The notes under the pieces: model-generated | Databases searched by the model: none | What the model was told of the DNA's origin: nothing | Seen by the model: the letters and a program-made list of their open reading frames with translations, nothing else | Assembly (NCBI GenBank): GCA_023299945.1 | Contig: JALZVZ010000347.1 | Location: forward strand, 1-5,390 | Direction: 5' to 3' | Source: Altererythrobacter sp. | Lineage (GTDB): Bacteria; Pseudomonadota; Alphaproteobacteria; Sphingomonadales; Sphingomonadaceae | Length of the DNA stretch: 5,390 nucleotides | Shown here: positions 1 to 5,390 of the stretch, in pieces | Numbering within the stretch: position 1 is the stretch's first letter | Layout of the letters: each line of letters opens with the position of its first letter | Position numbers and translations under genes: made by a program

Positions 1-738
1 GCGGGTGCGGTATATGACCGCGGATTGGCTGTGTTCTCCATGGGCCTAATGGGCGCGAACCTCGATGATATTGGCCTGTCCATGGCGCAATATATCAAAC
101 TGCGCTTTCCTGATTTTACGCCTGAGCGTATTCTCGATACGGGCTGCACGATTGGGCATAATACCCTGCCTTGGAAGCAGGCCTATCCGGCAGCTGAGGT
201 GATCGCGATTGATGCAGCACCGGGGCCACTGGCTTACGGTTCAGCGCGCGCAAAAATGCAGGGGCAAGACGTATTGTTCCAGCAAATGTGCGCAGATGAT
301 CTCGCCTATGAAGATGAGAGCTTCGACGTCGTTTGGTCGAGCATGTTTCTGCATGAATTGTCGAAAAAACAGCGCGCGAAATGTTTTGAAGAAGCCTACC
401 GCGTCCTAAAGCCGGGCGGGCTGGTCGTGCACATGGAGTTGCCGCCAAATGATCAGATGAGCGCGTTTGATGGCTTCTATCTCGACTGGGACAGCTATTA
501 CAATAATGAGCCCTATTACAAGGGTTACCGCGATGAAATTCCAGCAGATTTAACCATGCGCGCAGGCTTTGAAGGCGATGATTATTTCGACTTTGTTGTA
601 CCCTCCATCAGCATTTATGGCGAGGATGCAGTGCGCGAGGCCGCAGCCGGTGATCGCGCAGAAGCGGTGGGTCAAGAAACTACCGGACGCCTTGCTGAAG
701 GCGTGATGTGGTACGGTTTTGGAGCTTTTAAGAAATGA
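1..738 (+). CDS. Class I SAM-dependent methyltransferase, 5'-truncated by window edge
   Basis: This enzyme probably transfers a methyl group from S-adenosylmethionine to a small molecule in the cytoplasm; the acceptor is unknown. The frame is open from base 1, so the true start and an N-terminal segment most likely lie outside the window. A TTG at 25 and an ATG at 40 are in frame, but neither has a convincing ribosome binding site. The Rossmann methyltransferase motifs appear in order: motif I ILDTGCTIGHNT (130-165), the acidic end of strand 2 in VIAIDAAP (near 202-225), DESFDVVWSSMFLHEL (about 313-360), and the motif RVLKPGGLVV (about 400-429). The segment after motif III, rich in Tyr and Asp (YLDWDSYYNNEPYYKGYRDE), may form the substrate lid. 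Motif I carries Thr where the middle Gly of GxGxG is usual. The stop overlaps the start of the next gene (ATGA), so the two are probably co-translated. The family call is firm; the substrate is not. Confidence 0.88.
   Translation, partial: AGAVYDRGLAVFSMGLMGANLDDIGLSMAQYIKLRFPDFTPERILDTGCTIGHNTLPWKQAYPAAEVIAIDAAPGPLAYGSARAKMQGQDVLFQQMCADDLAYEDESFDVVWSSMFLHELSKKQRAKCFEEAYRVLKPGGLVVHMELPPNDQMSAFDGFYLDWDSYYNNEPYYKGYRDEIPADLTMRAGFEGDDYFDFVVPSISIYGEDAVREAAAGDRAEAVGQETTGRLAEGVMWYGFGAFKK
721..724 (+). promoter_or_regulatory. Ribosome binding site for the 88-residue protein
   Basis: GGAG lies 10 nt before the ATG at 735, inside the last codons of the methyltransferase gene. It supports this start and, with the ATGA overlap, points to translational coupling. 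Confidence 0.5.
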
Positions 739-1001
739 GTGCTGAGCGCCCGCAAGATACCCCATTGCGTCCAGAAGACGCGCCGCCAAACCTTTACGAT
801 GTGCACGGCAACGCGCGCTTCTTTGCCGATCCGGCGATGGACCGATTTGCCGCGGTGGTGATGAACTTGGCACAAGAGGTGTGGGTCCAAGAAGAACGCC
901 TGCTCGCTTTGGAAGAGGCCAAATCAGGCCAAAGCGTAGATAAAGAGGCCAAGGTGGCAGAATTCATCGAGCGGGTGTTTGAACCCGTGAGAAAAGCCTA
1001 G
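735..1001 (+). CDS. Small conserved-looking protein of unknown function (88 aa)
   Basis: I do not recognise this protein. It is 88 residues long, has no signal peptide or membrane segment, and is probably cytoplasmic. The first 20 residues are rich in Pro and charged residues and look disordered. A short motif NLYDVHGNARFFADPAMDRFA (roughly residues 19-39) leads into a likely amphipathic helix (VVMNLAQEVWVQEERLLALEEA, about 41-62), then a linker and a second helix ending FIERVFEPVRKA. A two-helix accessory or oligomerisation protein is plausible. The helix starting VVMNLAQEVWVQEERL has Glu and hydrophobic spacing suited to a coiled coil or protein contact. The gene overlaps the methyltransferase stop by 4 nt and ends 3 nt before the MDR oxidoreductase start, so it is embedded in the operon and probably a partner or accessory of one of its neighbours. 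That it is a real gene rests on this tight packing, the upstream GGAG and plausible protein composition. Confidence 0.75.
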   Translation: MSAERPQDTPLRPEDAPPNLYDVHGNARFFADPAMDRFAAVVMNLAQEVWVQEERLLALEEAKSGQSVDKEAKVAEFIERVFEPVRKA

Positions 1002-1004
1002 ACA

Positions 1005-2045
1005 ATGCGGGTATGGGAAATCGGGCCTAGAGGGGCCGGAGCAGGCGGTCTGGAAGGCCTGCGGATGACCGAGCGTGACGATCCCATTGCCGGTTCAGGA
1101 CAGGTTTTGGTGCGGGTGATTGCCGCCGGTTTAAACTACCGCGACCTGATGCAATTGCGTGGGCATTACGGCCCTGAAAATCCTGATACGCGTATTCCGC
1201 TGACCGATGGGGTTGGCATTGTCGAGGCGCTTGGCGAGGGGGTTTCAAAGCTTGCGATTGGCGACCGCGTTGTGGTGCATAATTTCCTGCCATGGCTCGA
1301 TGAAAACAGCTTTGGCTATCATGTCTTTGCGCAGGATATGGGCATATCGACAGATGGCTGGCTGGCAGAAAAACTACTGCTTCCCGCCAATGCCGCGATC
1401 AAATTGCCCGATTGCGTGAGTGATGAAACTGCGGCGACATTGGCGGTGGCGGCGTGCACGGTTTGGCATGCGATGGTCGCCTTTGGCGGGGCTGGACCGG
1501 GCAAACTCGTGCTGGTCCAAGGGACCGGCGGCATGGCCATTTTTGCACTGCAACTGGCAAAGGCATTGGGCGCAGATTTTGCGATAACATCTTCCAGCGA
1601 TGAAAAGCTGGCTAAGTCCCGCGCAATGGGCGCGGATTACACTGTCAATTACCGCGAGTGCGACGATTGGGCAGCGGCACTGCTAGAGCAAACCGGCGGG
1701 CGGGGCGCAGATGTCGTTGTCGATACGGTCGGCTTTGCTGAGTTTTCCAAAACCATTGCGGCCACCGCGCTTGAAGGCCGGATCGGGACGCTCGGCGCAT
1801 TATCAGGCAGCCCCGCAGATAAGGCTGATTTCAGCCAAGGCCCGATCTTGGGTAAGAATATCACGATCAAGGGGATTACTTCTGGGCACAGGGGAATGTT
1901 TGTTGATGCGCTTGAAGTGATCGCAAATAAGGGTGTGGAAATGCTGATCGACCGCGAATTTGCATTCGAAGATGCTGCCGCTGCTTTTGCCCATCTCGAT
2001 AGCGGAGCGCATATGGGCAAGGTGATGATCCGCGTGTCGAGCTAG
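1005..2045 (+). CDS. Zinc-independent MDR-family NAD(P)-dependent alcohol dehydrogenase / quinone oxidoreductase-like protein
   Basis: This 346-residue protein is a medium-chain dehydrogenase/reductase that should use NAD(P)H in the cytoplasm to reduce or oxidise a carbonyl, alcohol, enone or quinone. The N-terminal catalytic domain holds VIAAGLNYRDLMQLRG (about residues 38-53), where zinc enzymes have a Cys of the CxxCHxD type. No structural-zinc cysteine cluster is present, so it should be metal-free. DGVGIVEALGEGVSKLAIGDRVV (about 68-90) is the usual GroES-like core. The cofactor domain carries VQGTGGMAIFALQLAKALGA (171-190), followed by ITSSSDEKLAKSRAMGADYTVNYR (194-217); this Ser-rich loop after strand 2 may favour NADPH, which is an inference. 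VVVDTVG and GKVMIRV complete the fold. Length is normal for the family. It starts with ATG 3 nt after the 88-residue gene, with only a weak GAGA upstream, so it probably depends on read-through or coupling. It is the last gene of the plus-strand run. Confidence 0.9.
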   Translation: MRVWEIGPRGAGAGGLEGLRMTERDDPIAGSGQVLVRVIAAGLNYRDLMQLRGHYGPENPDTRIPLTDGVGIVEALGEGVSKLAIGDRVVVHNFLPWLDENSFGYHVFAQDMGISTDGWLAEKLLLPANAAIKLPDCVSDETAATLAVAACTVWHAMVAFGGAGPGKLVLVQGTGGMAIFALQLAKALGADFAITSSSDEKLAKSRAMGADYTVNYRECDDWAAALLEQTGGRGADVVVDTVGFAEFSKTIAATALEGRIGTLGALSGSPADKADFSQGPILGKNITIKGITSGHRGMFVDALEVIANKGVEMLIDREFAFEDAAAAFAHLDSGAHMGKVMIRVSS

Positions 2046-2061
2046 CGCCCGCGGCCAGTTT
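2046..2061. other. Convergent gene junction, 16 nt
   Basis: The stops of the MDR oxidoreductase (plus) and the FAD monooxygenase (minus) are separated by 16 nt containing a CCGCGG palindrome. I see no stem long enough, followed by a T run, to call an intrinsic terminator on either strand. The two transcripts may overlap at their 3' ends or end by Rho. Confidence 0.7.
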
Positions 2062-3225
2062 TCAAACAAATTCGGCGGTTGGATCAAACTCCATCATCGC
2101 GCGATTGTTTACTGGCGCACCGGCCAGCGCGAAATTATCCGGATCAATGCTTTGCGTGATTTCGCCTTGGCGTTTCGAAGCGGCGTGCACCTGATTTGTG
2201 CGGGTAATTCTCAGGGTCTCATACCGCGCCAAAGCCACCCGCATGTCGCTGTGCTGCGCCAACATTTGCGCCAAGACATAACCATCCTCAATTGCCATCG
2301 CCGCGCCCATCCCAAGAAAGGGCAGCATTGCATGGACGGCATCGCCCAGCATTGTGATACGCCCCTCGCTCCATGTTGGCAGCGGCGCCCGGTCATAAAG
2401 GCCCCATTTGATGCTGTCGCCTGCCTCGGCAATCAGGCCAGTCACATCGCTGTGCCAGCCATCAAAAGCTTGCATGACCTCTGCTCGCGGTGCGGCGGTT
2501 GACCAGCCCTCCGGCACTTCCTCATCAGTCTCGACGAGTCCTGCCAGATTGACGACTGCGCCCTTTGCCATGGTGTAACGGTTGAAGGTTCGGCCCGGGC
2601 CGACGAAGATTGCGCTTCGGCCCAAACCCATAAAAGGCCGCGCCCGTTCCATCGGTACTAGGCAGCGATAAGCCACGTGATTGGTGAAGCGGGGCTGGTC
2701 ATCGGGCACCATTTGCGCACGCACGGCCGATCGTACTCCGTCTGCACCGATGAGCACATCAGCCTCTCTCTGCGTATCGTCTGCAAAATGTGCAGTTGCC
2801 GTTTGCGCATCTTGCGAATATCGCGACAGGCGTTTTCCCGTATGGGCCTTGCCGCCCAGTTTCTCGAATTCCTCCAGCAGCACTTTTTGCAGGTCAGCGC
2901 GGTAGATGTGGCGGATGATATTGGCTTCGCCATCGTCAGGGCTGCCGTCACCGGGGTCCAGTTCGCCAAGCAAAACGTCGCCGCTGGAATAGTGTAAGAA
3001 TGGCAATCCGCCCGCTGGACATGCCGTTGCCGCAACCCGATTTTGCAGGCTCAATGCGCGAAACACATGCTGCGCGCCGAGGCCGAGAGTAAGGCCCGCA
3101 CCGGTTTCTTCGATCGCAGTCGCCGCCTCAAAAATATCCACTTTCAGCCCGCGTTGGAGCAGCGCAATGGCGCAAGTCAGCCCGCCAAGTCCCGCGCCGA
3201 TAATTGCGATATTAGCGCGGCTCAT
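2062..3225 (-). CDS. FAD-dependent aromatic-type monooxygenase (salicylate hydroxylase-like, group A flavoprotein)
   Basis: This 387-residue cytoplasmic flavoprotein should use NAD(P)H and O2 to hydroxylate a substrate, typically an aromatic ring. All three fingerprints of the class A monooxygenases are visible: the dinucleotide motif IAIIGAGLGGLTCAIALLQRG (residues 6-26) with Glu33 closing strand 2, the DG motif DVLIGADGVRSAVR (156-169), and the GD motif GRITMLGDAVHAMLPFLGMGA (288-308) followed by MAIEDGYVLAQML. The conserved Arg of the YRADLQ segment (about 108-113) is present. The loop usually written GQGA reads GMGA here. Length fits salicylate hydroxylase, 3-hydroxybenzoate 6-hydroxylase and 6-hydroxynicotinate 3-monooxygenase, and the substrate cannot be chosen among these. 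No signal peptide or membrane segment is seen. The start ATG shares one base with the preceding stop (TGATG at 3227-3223), implying translational coupling. It is the last gene of the minus-strand run. Confidence 0.93.
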   Translation of the reverse strand: MSRANIAIIGAGLGGLTCAIALLQRGLKVDIFEAATAIEETGAGLTLGLGAQHVFRALSLQNRVAATACPAGGLPFLHYSSGDVLLGELDPGDGSPDDGEANIIRHIYRADLQKVLLEEFEKLGGKAHTGKRLSRYSQDAQTATAHFADDTQREADVLIGADGVRSAVRAQMVPDDQPRFTNHVAYRCLVPMERARPFMGLGRSAIFVGPGRTFNRYTMAKGAVVNLAGLVETDEEVPEGWSTAAPRAEVMQAFDGWHSDVTGLIAEAGDSIKWGLYDRAPLPTWSEGRITMLGDAVHAMLPFLGMGAAMAIEDGYVLAQMLAQHSDMRVALARYETLRITRTNQVHAASKRQGEITQSIDPDNFALAGAPVNNRAMMEFDPTAEFV

Positions 3226-3950
3226 CAGCGCTCTAGCTCGGTCAGCTCATAACGGTTCTGCATATATCCATCGATCGCGCCATAAACGAGGATGCTGTCA
3301 TCATCATCGGTCACCCACATGTCATAGACGGGGTGGGATGTGCCGCCCATGCCTTCTTCGCTGTCATCGATAAAGCGGAAATGGCGACAGGAAAATGTGC
3401 CGGCCGCGCAGGATTTTTCCTCGCGTCCAACATACTCCAGCGTGATGAAAACTTCAGATATTTGCGGCGGGGTTGCGCCGCGGTGATCGGGCGAGGGCAG
3501 GAAAACACGCAGCTTGCGTTTGTGCGGGCCTTTGCTCAGATCCATAATGCGGGTGAGGAAGCCGTCGCTGACAATTGGATGCGTGCCAAACCCGTCAAAC
3601 GCGCCGCCTGTATCGCGTGTTTCCGAATTCCGGCCAATGGTCGGCCCGTAACTTTCGCACGTAATTTGCCCTGCCTCGTGGTCATTGCGCATCCAACCAG
3701 AGCCGAGAAATTCATCGCCTAATGTCAGGTGAACTAGTAGGTTTTGCGGGACCATATCAGGCCCAATATGGTAGGTGATATTGCGTAGGACCGTGGGATC
3801 GGGTTCCTCAATCTCGCAATGTGCAGTCATAATAACAGAGCCGTCTGAATGGTGCGAGAAATTGAACCATTCGCGGCCGCGCACCGCCCCTTCCATGCCC
3901 TCTTTCACAGAAGTGTATAGGACTTTGCCGCGGACATTGCGGTGCTTCAT
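3225..3950 (-). CDS. Uncharacterised soluble protein, 241 aa, probably beta-rich
   Basis: I do not recognise this protein with confidence. It has no signal peptide, membrane segment or known enzyme motif. The composition is rich in alternating polar and hydrophobic residues with many Gly, Asp and aromatic residues, as in a lipocalin-like or other beta-barrel. The half from about residue 130 (GFLTRIMDLS) to the end holds EVFITLEYVG, CAAGTFSCRHFRFIDD (181-196) and HPVYDMWVTDDDDSILVYGAIDGYMQNRYEL (206-236). This rhythm faintly recalls DUF3108-type proteins, which is a weak resemblance. Four Cys occur, at 45, 98, 181 and 188. The gene is bracketed by TGATG overlaps with the nitrilase-like gene before it and the monooxygenase after it, so its product is probably made in step with both. 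Possible roles are a binding protein, an isomerase-like auxiliary enzyme or a carrier for the pathway intermediate; none is shown by the sequence. Confidence 0.85.
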   Translation of the reverse strand: MKHRNVRGKVLYTSVKEGMEGAVRGREWFNFSHHSDGSVIMTAHCEIEEPDPTVLRNITYHIGPDMVPQNLLVHLTLGDEFLGSGWMRNDHEAGQITCESYGPTIGRNSETRDTGGAFDGFGTHPIVSDGFLTRIMDLSKGPHKRKLRVFLPSPDHRGATPPQISEVFITLEYVGREEKSCAAGTFSCRHFRFIDDSEEGMGGTSHPVYDMWVTDDDDSILVYGAIDGYMQNRYELTELER

Positions 3951-5137
3951 CAGATGATCCCTGCTTTATCGAGGCGCTCGATGACGGTCTCTTGAGCGCG
4001 TTTGAAATATTCGCGCTGCGGCACGGCTGCTTTGCCGCCATCCATCATTCCGTTGGGCTGGTGGAAGTCCCCCGCTGCGGCGGCATAGGCCTGCGCAAAC
4101 AAATCGGGGCGTTGGCGTGCAAGGTAATTGGTCATGGCCGGTGTGCGGCGGGCTTCGCGCAATGCACCCAAATCCACATTGGCAAAGGCTGTGAAAGTCT
4201 CGCCATCATTGCTTTCTGCGGTCACCTTGCCGCGATAATCCACGATGGAACTATTACCCTCTGCGCTGTTAAGTGGCAGCGTGGAGCCGCTGATACCGGC
4301 AGTGTTGGCGGAGACGACATAGCACATGTTTTCAAATGCGCGGGCCTGTTTTGCAATGTCTTTATTGGTCGCGAGCGGCGAGCCAACCTCGCTGGAGGAA
4401 TGCAAGAACACCTCCGCGCCGCGAAACGCCAGCGCGCGGGCGAGTTCAGGGTAGAGGATTTCTTCTGATGCAATGCATGCCAAATTTCCGATTTCTGTTT
4501 TGACGACAGGAAATACGCCTTCAAGGCCGTAAATATCGAGATATTTCTCCCACACATCATGGGGGCTAGGGGCAAACATGGAAAGCAGGCGGCGATAACG
4601 CAGCACAACGTCGCCCGATGGCGCGATGATAAAACTGGCTTGGAAATAGAAACCAGGAAAATTCTCATCCTGCTCATACGCATTGCCGGCGATATACATG
4701 TCCAACCGCTGGGCCATTGCGCCAAGGGCGGCATATTCCGGCCCATCCTTTGCAAAGCCGACCTTGGCTGCAAACTCGGACAGGCCAATGCGCCCAGGGT
4801 AAGATGTGAAGAGATATTCCGGTAGCACCGCCAGCTTTACTGGATTGCCGCTATATTGCGCGATGAAGATAGTCGATCCGCGGATTTGCCCCTCGATATC
4901 GGCGATATGCTGAAGCATGGCAGCGCGCGCAGATGCCTCATCATCCAGCCTTTCCAGACTGCGAGCGGTCAGTTGCATGGCGACGGCGGAATAGGTCTTT
5001 GGATCGGCCAATGCGGCGCTCCCTTTTTGTGTTTCGGTTTGAGCTTGGACAGAGGGTGGCCCAGCAACCAGCGAAGCGCAAATACCTGCTGCTATCGCTT
5101 GGCGCCTGTTTAAATGGGGTTCAATTTCCCAGCCCAT
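3950..5137 (-). CDS. Nitrilase-superfamily (carbon-nitrogen) hydrolase with Tat-like signal peptide
   Basis: This 395-residue protein has the fold and landmarks of carbon-nitrogen hydrolases, which cleave amides, nitriles or carbamoyl groups through a Cys-Glu-Lys site. The catalytic Glu is Glu107 in KLAVLPEYLF, and the nucleophile is Cys221 in IGNLACIASEEILYPELAR. The segment where the catalytic Lys normally sits (YRK) reads YRRLLSMF, with Arg183 at that place. The N terminus (MGWEIEPHLNRRQAIAAG) has a twin-Arg at 11-12, a hydrophobic stretch and PSVQA before Gln33, suggesting Tat export with cleavage near residue 32. From about 330 there is an extra C-terminal region (about 65 residues) that is Ala-rich and mostly helical-looking. 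The ATG lies 4 nt after the oxidase stop and no strong Shine-Dalgarno is seen, so coupling is likely. Its TGA overlaps the next ATG. The hydrolase family call is firm; the substrate and the reaction of the Arg variant are open. Confidence 0.88.
   Translation of the reverse strand: MGWEIEPHLNRRQAIAAGICASLVAGPPSVQAQTETQKGSAALADPKTYSAVAMQLTARSLERLDDEASARAAMLQHIADIEGQIRGSTIFIAQYSGNPVKLAVLPEYLFTSYPGRIGLSEFAAKVGFAKDGPEYAALGAMAQRLDMYIAGNAYEQDENFPGFYFQASFIIAPSGDVVLRYRRLLSMFAPSPHDVWEKYLDIYGLEGVFPVVKTEIGNLACIASEEILYPELARALAFRGAEVFLHSSSEVGSPLATNKDIAKQARAFENMCYVVSANTAGISGSTLPLNSAEGNSSIVDYRGKVTAESNDGETFTAFANVDLGALREARRTPAMTNYLARQRPDLFAQAYAAAAGDFHQPNGMMDGGKAAVPQREYFKRAQETVIERLDKAGII
3958..3962 (-). promoter_or_regulatory. 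Ribosome binding site for the 241-residue protein
   Basis: AGGGA on the minus strand lies 7 nt before the ATG at 3950, inside the last codons of the nitrilase-like gene. It is the clearest Shine-Dalgarno in the minus-strand run and supports that start despite the overlap. Confidence 0.6.
5042..5137 (-). other. Predicted Tat-type signal peptide coding region of the hydrolase
   Basis: Residues 1-32 show a polar n-region, NRRQ at 10-13, a hydrophobic core AIAAGICASLVAG and a VQA cleavage-like end. The twin-Arg is not followed by the full S-R-R-x-F-L-K consensus, so export is likely but not certain. Confidence 0.6.
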
Positions 5138-5141
5138 GATT

Positions 5142-5390
5142 TCATATGCCCAATGAGCCGGGGTTCATCAGGCCGCGCGGATCGACTTGTGTTTTTACCG
5201 CTTTAAGCAGGCTATCTGCGGCCGGGTCGAGGCTGTCTCGGTAGCGATATGCACGGCCAATTTGAAAATGCACCGCATCATGCGCGAACATGAGGTCGAC
5301 AAGCTCTTGCTTCAGTGTTTGTGCCAGCTCCCAAGCCGCCGGATTGGCGGGCAATTTGGGCAATTTGGCAAGGTGTGCATCCTCGATTGT
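5142..5390 (-). CDS. FAD-linked oxidase (VAO/PCMH-type), C-terminal fragment cut by window edge
   Basis: Only the last 82 residues are in the window; the frame is open to base 5390, so the gene starts beyond it. The ending VDPRGLMNPGSLG matches the conserved C-terminal motif (DPxGxxNPG) of FAD-linked oxidase C-terminal domains, found in vanillyl-alcohol oxidase, p-cresol methylhydroxylase and D-lactate dehydrogenase-type enzymes. Before it, the segment HFQIGRAYRYRDSLDPAADS is typical of that domain. Such enzymes oxidise alcohols, phenols or hydroxy acids with a bound flavin. The FAD-binding domain is not visible, so the substrate and whether FAD is covalently held cannot be judged. A TTG at 5363 is in frame but is not a credible start, because the conserved domain continues upstream of it. 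The next gene starts 4 nt downstream, placing this oxidase and the hydrolase in one operon. Confidence 0.8.
   Translation of the reverse strand, partial: TIEDAHLAKLPKLPANPAAWELAQTLKQELVDLMFAHDAVHFQIGRAYRYRDSLDPAADSLLKAVKTQVDPRGLMNPGSLGI

Noticed and set aside
25..40. TTG at 25 or ATG at 40 as the true start of the methyltransferase
   Set aside because: The frame is open to the window edge, there is no convincing ribosome binding site, and the residues before motif I look like the middle of a protein. A partial gene is more likely.
1005..2045. Zinc-dependent alcohol dehydrogenase
   Set aside because: The catalytic Cys position is occupied by the GLNYRD segment and the four-Cys structural zinc site is absent.
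2046..2061. Bidirectional intrinsic terminator at the convergent junction
   Set aside because: Only a CCGCGG palindrome and a four-T run are present; no stable stem-loop with a T tract could be drawn.
2152..2502. Plus-strand open frame (116 codons) opposite the monooxygenase
   Set aside because: It is antisense to the conserved GD-motif region of the monooxygenase and is explained by that gene's codon constraint.
3333..3722. Plus-strand open frame (129 codons) opposite the 241-aa gene
   Set aside because: It shadows the coupled minus-strand gene, which has a good ribosome binding site and overlapping neighbours. No motif is seen in the plus frame.
3992..4468. Long plus-strand open frame (158 codons) opposite the hydrolase
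   Set aside because: It lies wholly inside the minus-strand hydrolase gene, whose protein has clear family motifs. The opposite frame has no recognisable protein features.
5352..5369. Near-perfect tandem repeat of CAATTTGGG / CAATTTGGC
   Set aside because: Two 9-nt copies inside the oxidase coding sequence, encoding KLPKLP. Too short to call a functional repeat.

Overview
This window is a gene-dense, moderately GC-rich piece of bacterial chromosome (by eye somewhere above 50 % G+C). The protein styles, including a non-zinc MDR oxidoreductase of the GLNYRD type, a salicylate-hydroxylase-like FAD monooxygenase and a Tat-exported nitrilase-fold enzyme, together with the compact coupled genes, suggest an alphaproteobacterium, perhaps a sphingomonad (Erythrobacter/Novosphingobium-like). 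That placement is an inference from protein style. No rRNA or marker gene supports it.

The layout is two convergent gene runs that meet near position 2050. The plus-strand run (1-2045) holds the 3' part of a class I SAM-dependent methyltransferase gene, an 88-residue protein of unknown function joined to it by an ATGA overlap, and a zinc-independent MDR oxidoreductase 3 nt further on. The minus-strand run, read from 5390 down to 2062, holds the 3' end of an FAD-linked oxidase gene, a nitrilase-superfamily hydrolase with a Tat-like signal peptide, a 241-residue protein of unknown function, and an FAD-dependent aromatic-type monooxygenase. The last three are joined by two TGATG stop/start overlaps, and the hydrolase begins 4 nt after the oxidase stop. 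Only 16 nt separate the two runs, and neither has its promoter inside the window. There are no RNA genes, mobile elements, CRISPR arrays or gene-free stretches longer than 16 nt.

Together the genes look like part of a small-molecule pathway: two flavin oxidoreductases, a C-N bond hydrolase, an NAD(P)H/alcohol oxidoreductase and a methyltransferase. Breakdown or modification of an aromatic or nitrogen-containing compound would fit, but no substrate can be read from the sequence. The most notable points are the nitrilase-fold enzyme, which appears to be exported and has Arg where the catalytic Lys is expected, and the two uncharacterised proteins locked into the operons by overlapping codons.
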